Below, piece by piece: positions 11,201-20,562 of a DNA stretch of 42,168 nucleotides. The translations under genes were made by a program, and so were the position numbers. Under the pieces are notes generated by a model. The model saw only the letters and a list, made by a program, of their open reading frames with translations, had not been told where the DNA came from and made no database searches. The stretch comes from Ascoidea rubescens DSM 1968 (Eukaryota > Ascomycota > Saccharomycetes > Ascoideales > Ascoideaceae), in assembly GCF_001661345.1 (NCBI RefSeq), contig NW_017962919.1:750335-792502 (forward strand), read 5' to 3'. The stretch's first letter is position 1. The number at the start of each line of letters is the position of its first letter.

Positions 11201-14200
11201 AATTGAAGAGGAAGATCTTGTTTATGTGATGCCATTGATTTTGAGGATTTTGTTTGGTTGTTCTCAAAATTCAAAAAATAGTGATTCCAAACAAGGAAGA
11301 AAATTTGCTGTTATTAGTATACTACCAAATTTAGAAGAAAAACACATTAAGGACTTTCTCAAATTAGGATATGATAAACTTCCCTATGAACCCATGTTCA
11401 ATGTTCAAGATGCAGTGATTAACTTCTATTTAGAAAATACATCAGAAAGATTGCTAAGAAAAATGAATGGTTTTACAAATGTTCTGTTTGAGACCATTAA
11501 AACCCTTGGTTACTCTTCCCAAGAATCTTTGACAACAATTTTGAAACCTTTGATTTTTTGTTTGTCATACTGTCAAGCAGCCATTGACAACAAAACATGT
11601 TTAACTTCGAATAATTTGGAAAAATCTGCTCGTTTGACAAGACAAATGGGCATGAAATGTTTGCTTTCACTATTTTCTATTGATTTAAAAAGTTTACAAA
11701 ACTATAAAGATATAATTTACCAATATATTGTTCAGCCTCGTCTTGAAAAATTTGACACTGAGAATCTCCAACAACCTTCTTCTTTGTTAAATGTCCTTAT
11801 AAATTGGGCTAGCAATAGTGACTATTATTCATTTCTTTATATTGACGATTTTTCTCCCACAAAAGCTATTCTAGATTTGATGCTAAATGAGAATGCCAAA
11901 GAGACTGTGGTTTTGAAGTGTGTTGAATTCTGTACTTCAATCATATCGAACGTTAATTTGGAGGATGATCATTATATTGAATTAACTGCTTTAGTTATTG
12001 ATGCTGTTCTTAATGCATCAGAGACATTTGCCAAATTGACAAATCCTGATGTAAACTCAAAGGTTATTAATATCTTGTATTTAATAATTAATGGTGGGTA
12101 TTTGACTAATGATAATTTAATAAAACAAATTATCCACTTATTAGTTGAAAATATTGACAAGTCTTACAGATCAATCAAGGTTGATGATAAAATTAAAATT
12201 TTTGAGTCATTAACAAATTTAATAGCTGAGTTTGACTGTTCATTTGATGATATTGCTTTTTTGTATAAATCAGTTTCTCGTTATTTCAAAGTAAGCCGTG
12301 AAAATGCTATTAGAGAAAAATTGGTCTCAGTGATGTCAATGATAGGCAAAAAATTTCTCTTATTCAAGGAAGTTTCTGATTTAGTGGCTGATCTTAACAG
12401 CTTTGGAACCAGATTAAACGAAAAGGATCATTTGAAACGTCACAGTGCTTCTGAACTCATTAATGAAAAACTATACCAGAGTTTTAGTGCTGAACAGTGG
12501 TTGCCACTTGTATATAATGCATTGTTTTTTATCAATGACGGCGAAGAGTTATCCTTTAGAAAGGATTCTTGTTTAACATTGTGCAGGTTTGTGGATTGTT
12601 TTACCAATAAGAATTCTTCAGATAAAGCTGAACCTTATATTCAGTTGTTGAAAAAGGTGATATTACCTGATTTGCGAGTTGGTTTGAGGTCATCTAATAT
12701 ATTAATTCAAACCGAATATATTCTATTTTTCCAGCATATCATAGCTCATGCTAAATATTTGGATGATTTTGCCGATTTAAAAATTTTGTTAAGTGAGGAA
12801 AATGAAGAGAGAAACTTTTTTATGAACATGACTCATATACAACTACATCGTCGTCAAAGGGCACTCAAAAGATTGAGGGAAGTCTCTTCAAATATATCTG
12901 CACCCAATATAGCCCATTATATTCTTCCCATGATTGAACATTATGCTTTCTCAATTGATCCAAACTTCAACAACATAACCGATGACACAATTGAAACTAT
13001 TAAAGTATTATCTAGCTGCCTTGCATGGAATCAATATAAGGCTTTGGCTAAAAGATACATTTCCTATTTTAAAAAAAGAGATGATTTGTTCCGCAATGCT
13101 ATCAGAGTTATCATTGGTATTTCAAAATCCCTTCTAGACTCGAAAAGATCAAGAATTAATGGGGCTTCTCTGATTATCAAGAATTTACCAGTAAAAAACG
13201 ACGATATTGATAACTTTGTGATGCATGACATGCTTCCTGTTATGAACAAAATACTAATTGATCGTGAGGAGGAGTTTGTGCTTTTAAGAGTGCCAATTGC
13301 AGAAGCTATGACATCTTATATTTTATGTTTAAATGACGAGTTAATAACTAATGAGTTTCCTGGATTTTTAACCAAAGTTTGTCATATGCTTCGAAGTAAA
13401 TATAATGACTTACGTGATGTTGTTAGAAAGAGTTTGAGCAGAATGGCTCATATTATGGGTGCTGGATATTTGAACTTTTTGTTAAAAGAAATGAAAACTG
13501 CATTAGCTCGTGGTTCTCAAATTCATGTTTTGAGTTATACCCTCCACTCTTTATTAATTTCCTTAAAGAGCAATCTTAAACATGGAGATTTGGATGAATC
13601 AGCATATATTATTTCATCGATTGTAATGGATGATATATTTGGCGATGCAGGATCAGAAAAGGATGAGGAAAATTACAAGACTCAAATGAAGGAAGTAAAG
13701 GCCAGAAAAAGTGGAGATACAGCTGAAATGTTGACTAATAACATATCTTTAAATGCTTTTAAATATGTTGTTGAGCCTATTAAACGATTATTAGGTGAAA
13801 CACTTTCCGCCAAGGACCAAAATAAACTAGATGATTTGTTAAAAAGATATTCTGCTGGTTTGATACACAATGAACAATCCTCAACTAAAGATGCTCTTTT
13901 ATTATGCTATGAACTATACTATGAATCCTCTAATAATCCTTTTACTGAAAAAAGGAAAGCTCAGCAGTTACTTGAGTCTGAAGATCATTTTATTGTGAAT
14001 CTTGATGCAAAATCTCAAAAATTACATTTACAAGAAAGTAGATATTATTCAATTACATTGAAGAGATTTTCATTTGAATTTCTATTATCTATATTAAAAA
14101 GAAATAGTTCATTGGTAACAGCTGGAAATTTAGCTGAATTTGTTCCTTTGTTGAGAAATGCTGTTGACTCACAAGATGAAAAACTTATTGTTTCATCGCT

Positions 14201-16025
14201 AAAAGTTTTAAACGTTATTGTCAAAGTCAATTTCAGTGATAAAGAAATTAAAAATTTCAAATTTATTGCTAGAAAATGTTTAGTATTGATTAAAGACTCC
14301 CCGTTAACAAGCTCAAATCTTTGCCAGGCATGTTTAAGGTACTTGAGTGCAGTAATTCGTAATAGAGAAGAGATTCAATTAAAGGAAACTGCCATTAGTT
14401 ACATACTAGTACGATTGCAACCAGATTTGGAAGAACCTGAGAGACAAAGTTTAGCGTATAATTTTTTGAAGGCAGTTGTTTCCAAACATTTGATGGTTCC
14501 AGAGGTATATGATACGTTGGATAAAGTCAAGCAGATTATGGTAACCAATCCATCAAAAGAAACCCGAGATGTTTCAAGAAGCATCTACTTTCAATTTTTA
14601 ATGGAATATGATCAGAGTAGAGGAAGATTAGAATCACAGTTTAAATTTTTAGTAAATAATTTAAGTTATAAAATTCCAACTGGAAGAGAATCTGTTATGG
14701 AAATAATGCATTCAATTTTTCTTAAAGCAGACAATAATTTAATTATGAGATTGTCATCAAGTTTTTTTATTGGATTGAGTAATGTTGTTTGCACTGACGA
14801 ATCTTCTAAATGTCGTGCAATGGCTAGTGAATTGATTAAAGAAATTTTTCAAACATTGGGCAAAAATAAATTAATAACAATTGAAGATTATATGATTTCT
14901 TGGGTGACTCAATCGGATAATAAGCTATTGTTAAGATGCGGATTACAAGTTTATAAACTATATTTAGAAACAGTTGGATTGCATTTTAATGCTAAGCTTG
15001 ACGAAGTTGTAATGAAGAAAATTTGTCAAGTTTTTGAAACTGATCAAATTAATTCAGTTGATACTGAATTGGATGGATTTAATAGTAAAAATGAAAATTG
15101 GGAATTGATTTTTGTTTCCTTGAATATAATCAATACAATTTTGGAGAACGAAAAAGATAGCAAAGTCATTAATAATAATGTTAATAATATTTGGGACAGT
15201 GTTGTTTCCCTATTGTTGTATCCACATTCATGGGTGAGGTTGGCCTCATCTCAAATAATTAATAAATTTCTTCAAAGAATCGATAAATTTAGTGATAATT
15301 ATAAAATTCAAAACATTGGATATAGATTAATTAGATCATTGGGTGCACCATCAATTGATGAAAATTTAGGTGAAGAATTGGCAAAAAATATCACTCTTAT
15401 AGCTAAATATTGGGTTGAGAATCAAACATTATATATTAAAAGAGCTGAGGAAGAAGATGATGATGAAGAGACGAATCAGAATGGAGAGATTGGCAATAAT
15501 GGTAATAATAAAAACAAAAAAGCGGATAGAAAAACCCACAATCTCAGTGTTGAGTGGTTAATATATAGAATAAGTTATATCTTGAAAAAAGATTACAATT
15601 TCAAAAAACTAGTAACATCAAAGATAAAATCGGTTGGGATTTTTAAGTTTTTGATTGAACGTTTATCAGTTGAACAAATAATTGAAAACAATGAGCTAAT
15701 ATTATTACCGTTGTATAATTTATCTGAAATTGAATATGAATTTGAAGGAGTAGAGGATCTAAAAGCTGCCACAAGTGAATGTCTTACAATATTAGAGAAA
15801 AGGATTGGAACGTCTAATTTCACAAAAATATACTCTGGTATTAAGCAGATTGTGGAAAAAAGAAGAAAAGAAAGAAAAATGAAAATGCAAATTTTGGCTG
15901 TTTCCAACCCAGAAATAGTTGCAAAGAGAAAGTTGAAAAAGCACGAAAGACATCGTCAAAAAAGAAAATTAGATAAAGATTCTAGTGGTCTTTATCGTGT
16001 GAAAAAGATGAAGGTTTCCAAATAA
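8229..16025 (+). CDS. UTP20: U3 snoRNP / SSU processome HEAT-repeat protein Utp20
   Basis: 2598 residues in one uninterrupted frame, close to S. cerevisiae Utp20 (about 2500). The N-terminus (KKTTKSAKRFTFKSFAEQID) matches the basic, SFxxxI-type start of the family. The rest is one long alpha-helical HEAT/ARM-repeat solenoid with the DRIM-type conserved core in its middle third. The C-terminus is a lysine/arginine-rich tail (KRRKERKMKMQILAV..., KRKLKKHERHRQKRKL) that is typical of Utp20 and probably contacts RNA. An acidic asparagine-rich insert lies near residues 2405-2435. The protein is a nucleolar component of the 90S pre-ribosome needed for 18S rRNA maturation. Only three CTG codons are present (9264, 10116, 11484). 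RRPE-like and PAC-like sites lie just upstream. Confidence 0.97.
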   Translation: MGKIKKSSKKTTKSAKRFTFKSFAEQIDSINISSSLKLANNNHNRNYINTKENSSKDFSYYISTLEHWKEINLSNNFNEFLLKTDSFSQSLPQILHHKSIIFKALKHYLLKNDPNSLEALLDLLIQFIHDLNHEFLQFYKETIQLLAQLVEINLNPSSKDPNNNNQENSECIEWLFTSFAFIFKYLSKITTSNQSTNNQDDYFLMTFELLLPLLKASKKNYVIKFLSESLSFLIRKSSTDNLIQLINLSFTQTDSLLYNSNALIIMFTESVKNIKGSYHSNSLKLIPILLDHSLLKNPQNSNEVTIISDIFLQIINHGQKNNSSIIYEIILKELSNILKHNVTVNLLSIIKILISLVFSEGGIKIKSENWSSIKQIIDILIQKNNEINNEINNNIENDNNDFINHLSLLYAIIIKNSDIKFLIQYHNQIFNSMINLNHGDSFLPFVEISIEIAPERTISFGKKFIQDFILKNWLIDDVVKKTQRQKQIALFLNDLNDKSLISTDSKSISNSKISIIITSDFSKDLISNLKFENDGSNFKDEIYWRLLILKFVNQIDFSKTYFNIIIDLLNSITSNSSSIESFNKDIYGNILSFLSSQVLNDSQNSIILNLVIKDFDRLKESLVFINATLLFLSKNINEKNAQSFEILKENYKKIISSASKLLLFANHKLRYFGLSLIIKIFELLKIKPFSLLSQCSIIEEMPLNIDTIRDLTIRIRSLASDYSKFDVNFDENSQLVSSIIINYIFGLLTVKFQPVATAIGDNFSIFAKKNETELWNLVEFFLNYNFDNNNSQSEEQKEDNNNVNKQKLNYNMHSSDFKLKSHFEACIKFFIDYSYIDHSIVTYSKKQSGDSKFPEIIRSYIIRALMKVPDLAQKHSSFLVPFLLQKSDDFENEFKEKGLTDWPLSDINLLLKLFSKFSHIKNISKNQLVYSHLLSLLCSQNNKIRKLALECIINWKNQHINKSAENLRNLLDPTLFKDEIIKFIVKGDNSVIEEEDLVYVMPLILRILFGCSQNSKNSDSKQGRKFAVISILPNLEEKHIKDFLKLGYDKLPYEPMFNVQDAVINFYLENTSERLLRKMNGFTNVLFETIKTLGYSSQESLTTILKPLIFCLSYCQAAIDNKTCLTSNNLEKSARLTRQMGMKCLLSLFSIDLKSLQNYKDIIYQYIVQPRLEKFDTENLQQPSSLLNVLINWASNSDYYSFLYIDDFSPTKAILDLMLNENAKETVVLKCVEFCTSIISNVNLEDDHYIELTALVIDAVLNASETFAKLTNPDVNSKVINILYLIINGGYLTNDNLIKQIIHLLVENIDKSYRSIKVDDKIKIFESLTNLIAEFDCSFDDIAFLYKSVSRYFKVSRENAIREKLVSVMSMIGKKFLLFKEVSDLVADLNSFGTRLNEKDHLKRHSASELINEKLYQSFSAEQWLPLVYNALFFINDGEELSFRKDSCLTLCRFVDCFTNKNSSDKAEPYIQLLKKVILPDLRVGLRSSNILIQTEYILFFQHIIAHAKYLDDFADLKILLSEENEERNFFMNMTHIQLHRRQRALKRLREVSSNISAPNIAHYILPMIEHYAFSIDPNFNNITDDTIETIKVLSSCLAWNQYKALAKRYISYFKKRDDLFRNAIRVIIGISKSLLDSKRSRINGASLIIKNLPVKNDDIDNFVMHDMLPVMNKILIDREEEFVLLRVPIAEAMTSYILCLNDELITNEFPGFLTKVCHMLRSKYNDLRDVVRKSLSRMAHIMGAGYLNFLLKEMKTALARGSQIHVLSYTLHSLLISLKSNLKHGDLDESAYIISSIVMDDIFGDAGSEKDEENYKTQMKEVKARKSGDTAEMLTNNISLNAFKYVVEPIKRLLGETLSAKDQNKLDDLLKRYSAGLIHNEQSSTKDALLLCYELYYESSNNPFTEKRKAQQLLESEDHFIVNLDAKSQKLHLQESRYYSITLKRFSFEFLLSILKRNSSLVTAGNLAEFVPLLRNAVDSQDEKLIVSSLKVLNVIVKVNFSDKEIKNFKFIARKCLVLIKDSPLTSSNLCQACLRYLSAVIRNREEIQLKETAISYILVRLQPDLEEPERQSLAYNFLKAVVSKHLMVPEVYDTLDKVKQIMVTNPSKETRDVSRSIYFQFLMEYDQSRGRLESQFKFLVNNLSYKIPTGRESVMEIMHSIFLKADNNLIMRLSSSFFIGLSNVVCTDESSKCRAMASELIKEIFQTLGKNKLITIEDYMISWVTQSDNKLLLRCGLQVYKLYLETVGLHFNAKLDEVVMKKICQVFETDQINSVDTELDGFNSKNENWELIFVSLNIINTILENEKDSKVINNNVNNIWDSVVSLLLYPHSWVRLASSQIINKFLQRIDKFSDNYKIQNIGYRLIRSLGAPSIDENLGEELAKNITLIAKYWVENQTLYIKRAEEEDDDEETNQNGEIGNNGNNKNKKADRKTHNLSVEWLIYRISYILKKDYNFKKLVTSKIKSVGIFKFLIERLSVEQIIENNELILLPLYNLSEIEYEFEGVEDLKAATSECLTILEKRIGTSNFTKIYSGIKQIVEKRRKERKMKMQILAVSNPEIVAKRKLKKHERHRQKRKLDKDSSGLYRVKKMKVSK

Positions 16026-16929
16026 GGATTTTTTGTAATATTTTTAATCGTTTTTGTTTTATTTTAGTCATTTTTGTTTTTTTAATTCTATTTAATTCTA
16101 TAGAGATATACTCTTTCGATTGGTATTTCCGTTGGCTCTGAATTTCAACCGACATGATTCTGCATCAACTGAATTGCCGCGGGTTTGGAACGAATGAAAA
16201 ATGTTTTTCAACCGAAAGCGAAAACAGACACTTTCCATCAATTGATTATAGCATTGGAGGAATATGCTAAGTGAATGCTTTCTAGTTATTCATTAAATGG
16301 CTATTTTGTTTTGGATTTCATGTTTTCTATGAAAGCTGCTGTTAGATTTGAGCGGAAATAATAAAAGGTGAATTTTGAACTGAGTTATTAATTTTTATTG
16401 ATTAGGCTTTGTGAGATTCTGTAATAACCATTATTGTTTTTATGGATTGAAATTATTTTGATTGGTGAAAAGTCAGTCTTATTGGCGAAGTATATGTAAT
16501 TAAGTAATTGAATATGTTTGTTTAAGATATTTGCAGAACTAATTAATTGTTGATTCCAATTCGTTCAACAATCACAAAATTATTGAAAAAAACTGAATCC
16601 TTATGAACATTTAACGACGCTGAAGATGTTTCAATGTCTAAGCTGAAAGAAGCTTTTCAAGGTGGATTTGAGTTAATTAAATTACTTGGTTTTCTTGTTA
16701 GTTGGAAAAGAAAATTATTTTAATTTTTTTGTTGGTTCTGATTCCTTTGGAGAAGATGAAAAAAAAAAAGGTATCGAGGTTAATTGATTGAGTATAAATA
16801 AAAAAATAATTCTTTGATTTTTTCATGTTCATTAGATTATTATTTAGCTAATAGGTTAAATACTTTTTGCTTCTAGTTATTTTTTGGAAACATAGATTTT
16901 GAACCACTTTAGTTATAAATATTATTACA
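16026..16929. other. Intergenic region upstream of the ZPS1-like gene
   Basis: About 0.9 kb, AT-rich. Besides the TATA box near the 3' end it contains TTTTCAAGGT (within 16653-16663), which matches only the right half of the zinc-response element ACCTTNAAGGT that Zap1-type factors bind. I see no complete element and no other gene. Confidence 0.6.
16793..16800 (+). promoter_or_regulatory. TATA box of the ZPS1-like gene
   Basis: TATAAATA is a perfect TATAWAWR match 130 bp upstream of the ATG at 16930. This suits an inducible gene. Confidence 0.65.
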
Positions 16930-17715
16930 ATGCAATTGCTCAACATTTTATCAATCTCAAGTTTATTGCTTGCTGGTTCAGCTATTGCTGCTCCATTGAC
17001 AGTTCCTGAATGGAAGTACCAATCTGATCCATCAATTGAAGACAGAGTTGACACCATCATCAACACCCAATCCACCATTTTCACTGATCTTGATTTCACT
17101 AGATCATTATCTACACCAACATTTCCAACCATCCACAGTTCCTGCAATGCTACAGAAAGAAGAAAATTAGAGTACATGTTCAAGGAATCATTGGAAGTTG
17201 TTGCCAAAGGCAGAAATCATATTCTTAATGAAGGTAACAATTACGAAGTATTCAAGAGATGGTTTGGTGAAGATGGTGATATGTTTGTTGTCTTGGGTAT
17301 TTTCGATTATGTTTTGCAAGGTAATAAGGATGGAATTTTATTCAGATGTGATGATGCTGATGGAAGTTGCGCAAAGAACCCAACCTGGGGTGGTCACCAC
17401 AGAACTGATCCAAAGTACGAAAATGAAACTGTTATTTGTGAAAACTTTTACAGATCTAGAAAAACTTTACTCGACATCTGTGGTTCAAATACTATTTCTG
17501 AAGATGGTCCAGCTAATTACGCATCCGTTGATTTAGTCCACAGATACTTCCATGTTCCAAGTATGTCTAGAGGTATTGTCATTGAAGAAGATTATGATGA
17601 TTTGGAAGAATTTGCTCAAAACAATGGTACTTACGCTTCCAGAAACGTTGACAACTTATTGCACTACTTGGCTGATTCTTATGGCCACGATATTCAAGAA
17701 GGTGGTTGTTTCTAA
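16930..17715 (+). CDS. ZPS1: Secreted zinc-scavenger-like protein (Zps1/Pra1/Asp f 2 family)
   Basis: 261 residues. Residues 1-20 (LLNILSISSLLLAGSAIA then A-P) form a clear signal peptide. The mature part carries the family features: the HRxxH motif HRYFH at 204-208 followed by VPS, a WGGHH segment at 153-157, several cysteines that fit disulfides, and NxT/NxS glycosylation sites. The family is related to deuterolysin-like metalloproteases. In C. albicans Pra1 captures extracellular zinc and in S. cerevisiae Zps1 is zinc- and pH-regulated. The protein ends in GGCF and lacks the histidine-containing tail known at the Pra1 C-terminus. The next genes are UTP20 and CDC50, not the zinc transporter ZRT1 that is divergent from PRA1 in Candida. 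The family call is strong; which orthologue it is remains less certain. Confidence 0.9.
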   Translation: MQLLNILSISSLLLAGSAIAAPLTVPEWKYQSDPSIEDRVDTIINTQSTIFTDLDFTRSLSTPTFPTIHSSCNATERRKLEYMFKESLEVVAKGRNHILNEGNNYEVFKRWFGEDGDMFVVLGIFDYVLQGNKDGILFRCDDADGSCAKNPTWGGHHRTDPKYENETVICENFYRSRKTLLDICGSNTISEDGPANYASVDLVHRYFHVPSMSRGIVIEEDYDDLEEFAQNNGTYASRNVDNLLHYLADSYGHDIQEGGCF

Positions 17716-18260
17716 GCTAGTTTTTGGTTTAAATCCAGCTTTTTACGCTAGACGACTCCTATTTCTTTTTATCTTTCTCTTTTCTCTTTATTTTTGTTTT
17801 CTTTATGATTTGTCATTCTTTGCTTTTTTGTTTGGTATAGCAATACCCTTTGTTCTCGTAGCTTATTTAGAGATATCTTCAATACAGGTTTTTTCTTAAA
17901 ACACGTCCTGATTGGGCAGCTCTGGTTCAATCACTACACCCCTCTTAAATATATTCACAAACCCTCTCCTATCGCATTGTCAGAGCCCTACAGTGCTATC
18001 CGGAATCAGGGCTCCTATGAAACGACTTTTGTTGAAGCTTCCACATAGCCCAAAAAGAGCTGAGCATCAAGACAAATCACAACCACATCGCAATCTCTGA
18101 GTGCTTCATGAGTGTTGGAGCAAGAACTACTGCCTGGTATAACCTCTGAGTGTTTGCACATCTGATTCTGCGTAATCTCCGATCAAAACCATCTCCACTG
18201 ATCACAGCACCATAGACACCTACTAACACATCCCACAATCACCTGTTAACGTCTTCAAAG
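17716..18260. other. Intergenic region between the ZPS1-like gene and CDC50
   Basis: About 0.55 kb. A T-rich terminator-like stretch (17755-17850) is followed by about 350 bp of less AT-rich DNA before CDC50. It includes a TACTAAC string near 18218-18224. Short frames here start at TTG and look spurious. Confidence 0.6.
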
Positions 18261-19589
18261 ATGAATTTCTTACGAAGGAGAAAAAATGGTGATAGCGATA
18301 ATGACAATGACAACGATTCAATAAACAATGCAATAGTTGATAAAAACCAAAAATCAAAAAAGCCCCCTAATACTGCTTTTAGGCAACAGAGATTACGAGC
18401 ATGGCAGCCTATTTTAACTCCTAAAACTGTTCTACCTCTATTGTTTCTAATCACTTTGATTTTTGCTCCACTTGGCATAGTGATGATGATAACAGCTAAC
18501 AATGTCCAAACTTTTCAACTAAATTATTCAAATTGCAACAAACTAGCCTCGACCAATTTAGATAGTCCTTCGGTGATTGACTCAAAATACTACTCTTCCA
18601 ATTTCAACGATAACTCAAATTCAAAAACAGATTCAACAAATAAACCAACTTGGGTAGCATTTAACCAGACTGCTGATCAAAACAATGATGAGGACTATGA
18701 TAGACAGATTTGCAGAATTCAATTTTATCTATCAAATTCAATCAATCCTCCTATCTACTTGTTTTACAAATTGACCAACTTTTATCAAAATCATAGAAAG
18801 TACGTGGAAAGCTACGATTTGGGCCAACTCAAGGGCAAAGCTGTTTCTAAAGATGACTTGGACTCTCGTTGTGATCCTTTAAGTACTGATGAGGAAACTG
18901 ATAAAATCATCTACCCCTGTGGCTTGATTGCAAATTCCTTCTTTAATGATTCCTTCTCAAACCCCATCTTACTAAATCCTTCAAATACAAACTCAAACTC
19001 TCCCAATATAACCTTTAACTTTTCCCAAGCTGGTATTTCTTGGTCTTCAGATCGTTCTCTATATAAGAAAACCACCTATGATATTGAAAATATTGTGCCT
19101 CCTCCTAATTGGTCCAAGAAATATCCAAATGGCTACACAGAGGATAATTTGCCTGATTTTAGCACTGATGAAATATTCCAAAATTGGATGAGAACTGCTG
19201 CTTTGCCTAATTTTATGAAATTAGTTGGTAAAAACACCACTGACTCATTGCCTGATGGTAATTATCAAATTGATATAGAGATGAATTACCCAGTAGAAAT
19301 TTACGGCGGAAAAAAATATATAATAATAACCTCAAACAGTGTAATTGGAGGCAGAAATTTATCTTTGGGAATTGCATACATAGTTTTAGCTGCTTTGTCT
19401 CTACTATTTGCTCTCATATTCCTACTAAAACAAATCATTAAACCTAGGAAAATTGGTGATCATAATCTCCTAACGTTAACAACAAACGACTTGGGCTCAA
19501 ATTCAATCAGAAATCGAAATTCAATCACAAGTAACAGCAGCAAGCGTAACAATAATGGATTTTTTAGAAATCCCAGGGATATTCTCTAA
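18261..19589 (+). CDS. CDC50: P4-ATPase (lipid flippase) beta subunit Cdc50
   Basis: 442 residues. The N-terminal cytosolic part carries the family block KKPPNTAFRQQRLRAWQPIL, which matches Cdc50 more closely than Lem3. TM1 follows (about 57-78, VLPLLFLITLIFAPLGIVMM), then a large lumenal domain with NxS/T sites and cysteines. The conserved blocks TNFYQNHRKYVESYD, IIYPCGLIANSFFNDSF, NIVPPPNWSKKYPNGY and IGGRNLSLGIAYIVL are all present. TM2 is near 370-392 and a short polar tail ends in RDIL, like the REIL end of S. cerevisiae Cdc50. Cdc50 pairs with the flippase Drs2 in late Golgi/endosomes to move phosphatidylserine and supports polarity and clathrin-coated vesicle formation. An asparagine/serine-rich insert after TM1 makes it a little longer than usual. 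No CTG codon. Confidence 0.94.
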   Translation: MNFLRRRKNGDSDNDNDNDSINNAIVDKNQKSKKPPNTAFRQQRLRAWQPILTPKTVLPLLFLITLIFAPLGIVMMITANNVQTFQLNYSNCNKLASTNLDSPSVIDSKYYSSNFNDNSNSKTDSTNKPTWVAFNQTADQNNDEDYDRQICRIQFYLSNSINPPIYLFYKLTNFYQNHRKYVESYDLGQLKGKAVSKDDLDSRCDPLSTDEETDKIIYPCGLIANSFFNDSFSNPILLNPSNTNSNSPNITFNFSQAGISWSSDRSLYKKTTYDIENIVPPPNWSKKYPNGYTEDNLPDFSTDEIFQNWMRTAALPNFMKLVGKNTTDSLPDGNYQIDIEMNYPVEIYGGKKYIIITSNSVIGGRNLSLGIAYIVLAALSLLFALIFLLKQIIKPRKIGDHNLLTLTTNDLGSNSIRNRNSITSNSSKRNNNGFFRNPRDIL

Positions 19590-20562
19590 TAAACTTTTTT
19601 GATAATTGTAGTTATCCATATAGCTTTCATTTAAATTTTTTTCATCTTCAATATATGTATTTTATTTTCCTTTTCCTTTTCCTTTTATTATTTCACTTCA
19701 ATTTACAAATAAACAATTTACTTGTTGGTATATTCTACAGCAAGAAATACATCTCAACATCTGAGCAAAATAATTAAAAATAATTTTAAATAATTAAAGA
19801 TTATTGAAAATAAATAGAAAAACTAATTAAAAAAAAAAAATTAAAGCAAAACCAGGAAAATACCTTTTTCAATAAAAAATTAAATTGTTATTTTGTTTTT
19901 TTCCTCTTTTCTTTTAAATTGGAATCATGAGTCAATTTTTTATATTTTTGTGAAGTAATACCAGCAAATAATAAAGAAGGATCAACATAATAGGCAACTA
20001 AACAGTGATAAAATATTATATAAAATAAAAAAAAATATGAAGTGATGAAGTTAAATTGTATGAATTTAAATATGTCTTTTATTTTGCATTTCTCATTAGC
20101 ATGTTTTTTCCTTTTCTTTTAGATAATTTTTTTTTACTAATAATAAATTTGATTGATCTGTTATATAATGGATAATATAAAAAAAACAACAACAAAAAAA
20201 TATAAAAAAACAAAAAGGAAATGAATAAGTGGTAAATAAAAAAAAAAGCTTTTTAATATAGAAAATAAAGGGTTAAGAAAAAAAGTTATAGGATCATCAC
20301 CAGGTAAGTTGGATAATAAAATATATAAACCAATATATACTCTAAAATTGTATGTTATTTTATTTCAACTTTGTAGTTTTTTTTTTCTTTTGGATTGAAA
20401 TAATGCAGTTTTATAATTGATAATAAAAAGTTTGCCAAATAATAATGATAAGATTTATTTTAATACAATAAGAGTTGAATTAATTTTTTAATTACCATTA
20501 TGATTTTATTTCATTTTGATTAATTTTATTTCAATTTTTTTTTTAGATTTTTCAAATTTTGC
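19590..20562. other. Convergent intergenic region between CDC50 and BRE5
   Basis: About 1 kb of very AT-rich DNA between two convergent genes, with long A and T tracts and CTTTTC repeats near 19670. I see nothing beyond what the two 3' ends need. Confidence 0.7.

Noticed and set aside
18218-18260. TACTAAC branch-point string 37 bp before the CDC50 ATG, suggesting a 5'-UTR intron
   Set aside because: No matching GTATGT-type donor nearby, and the coding sequence needs no upstream exon.
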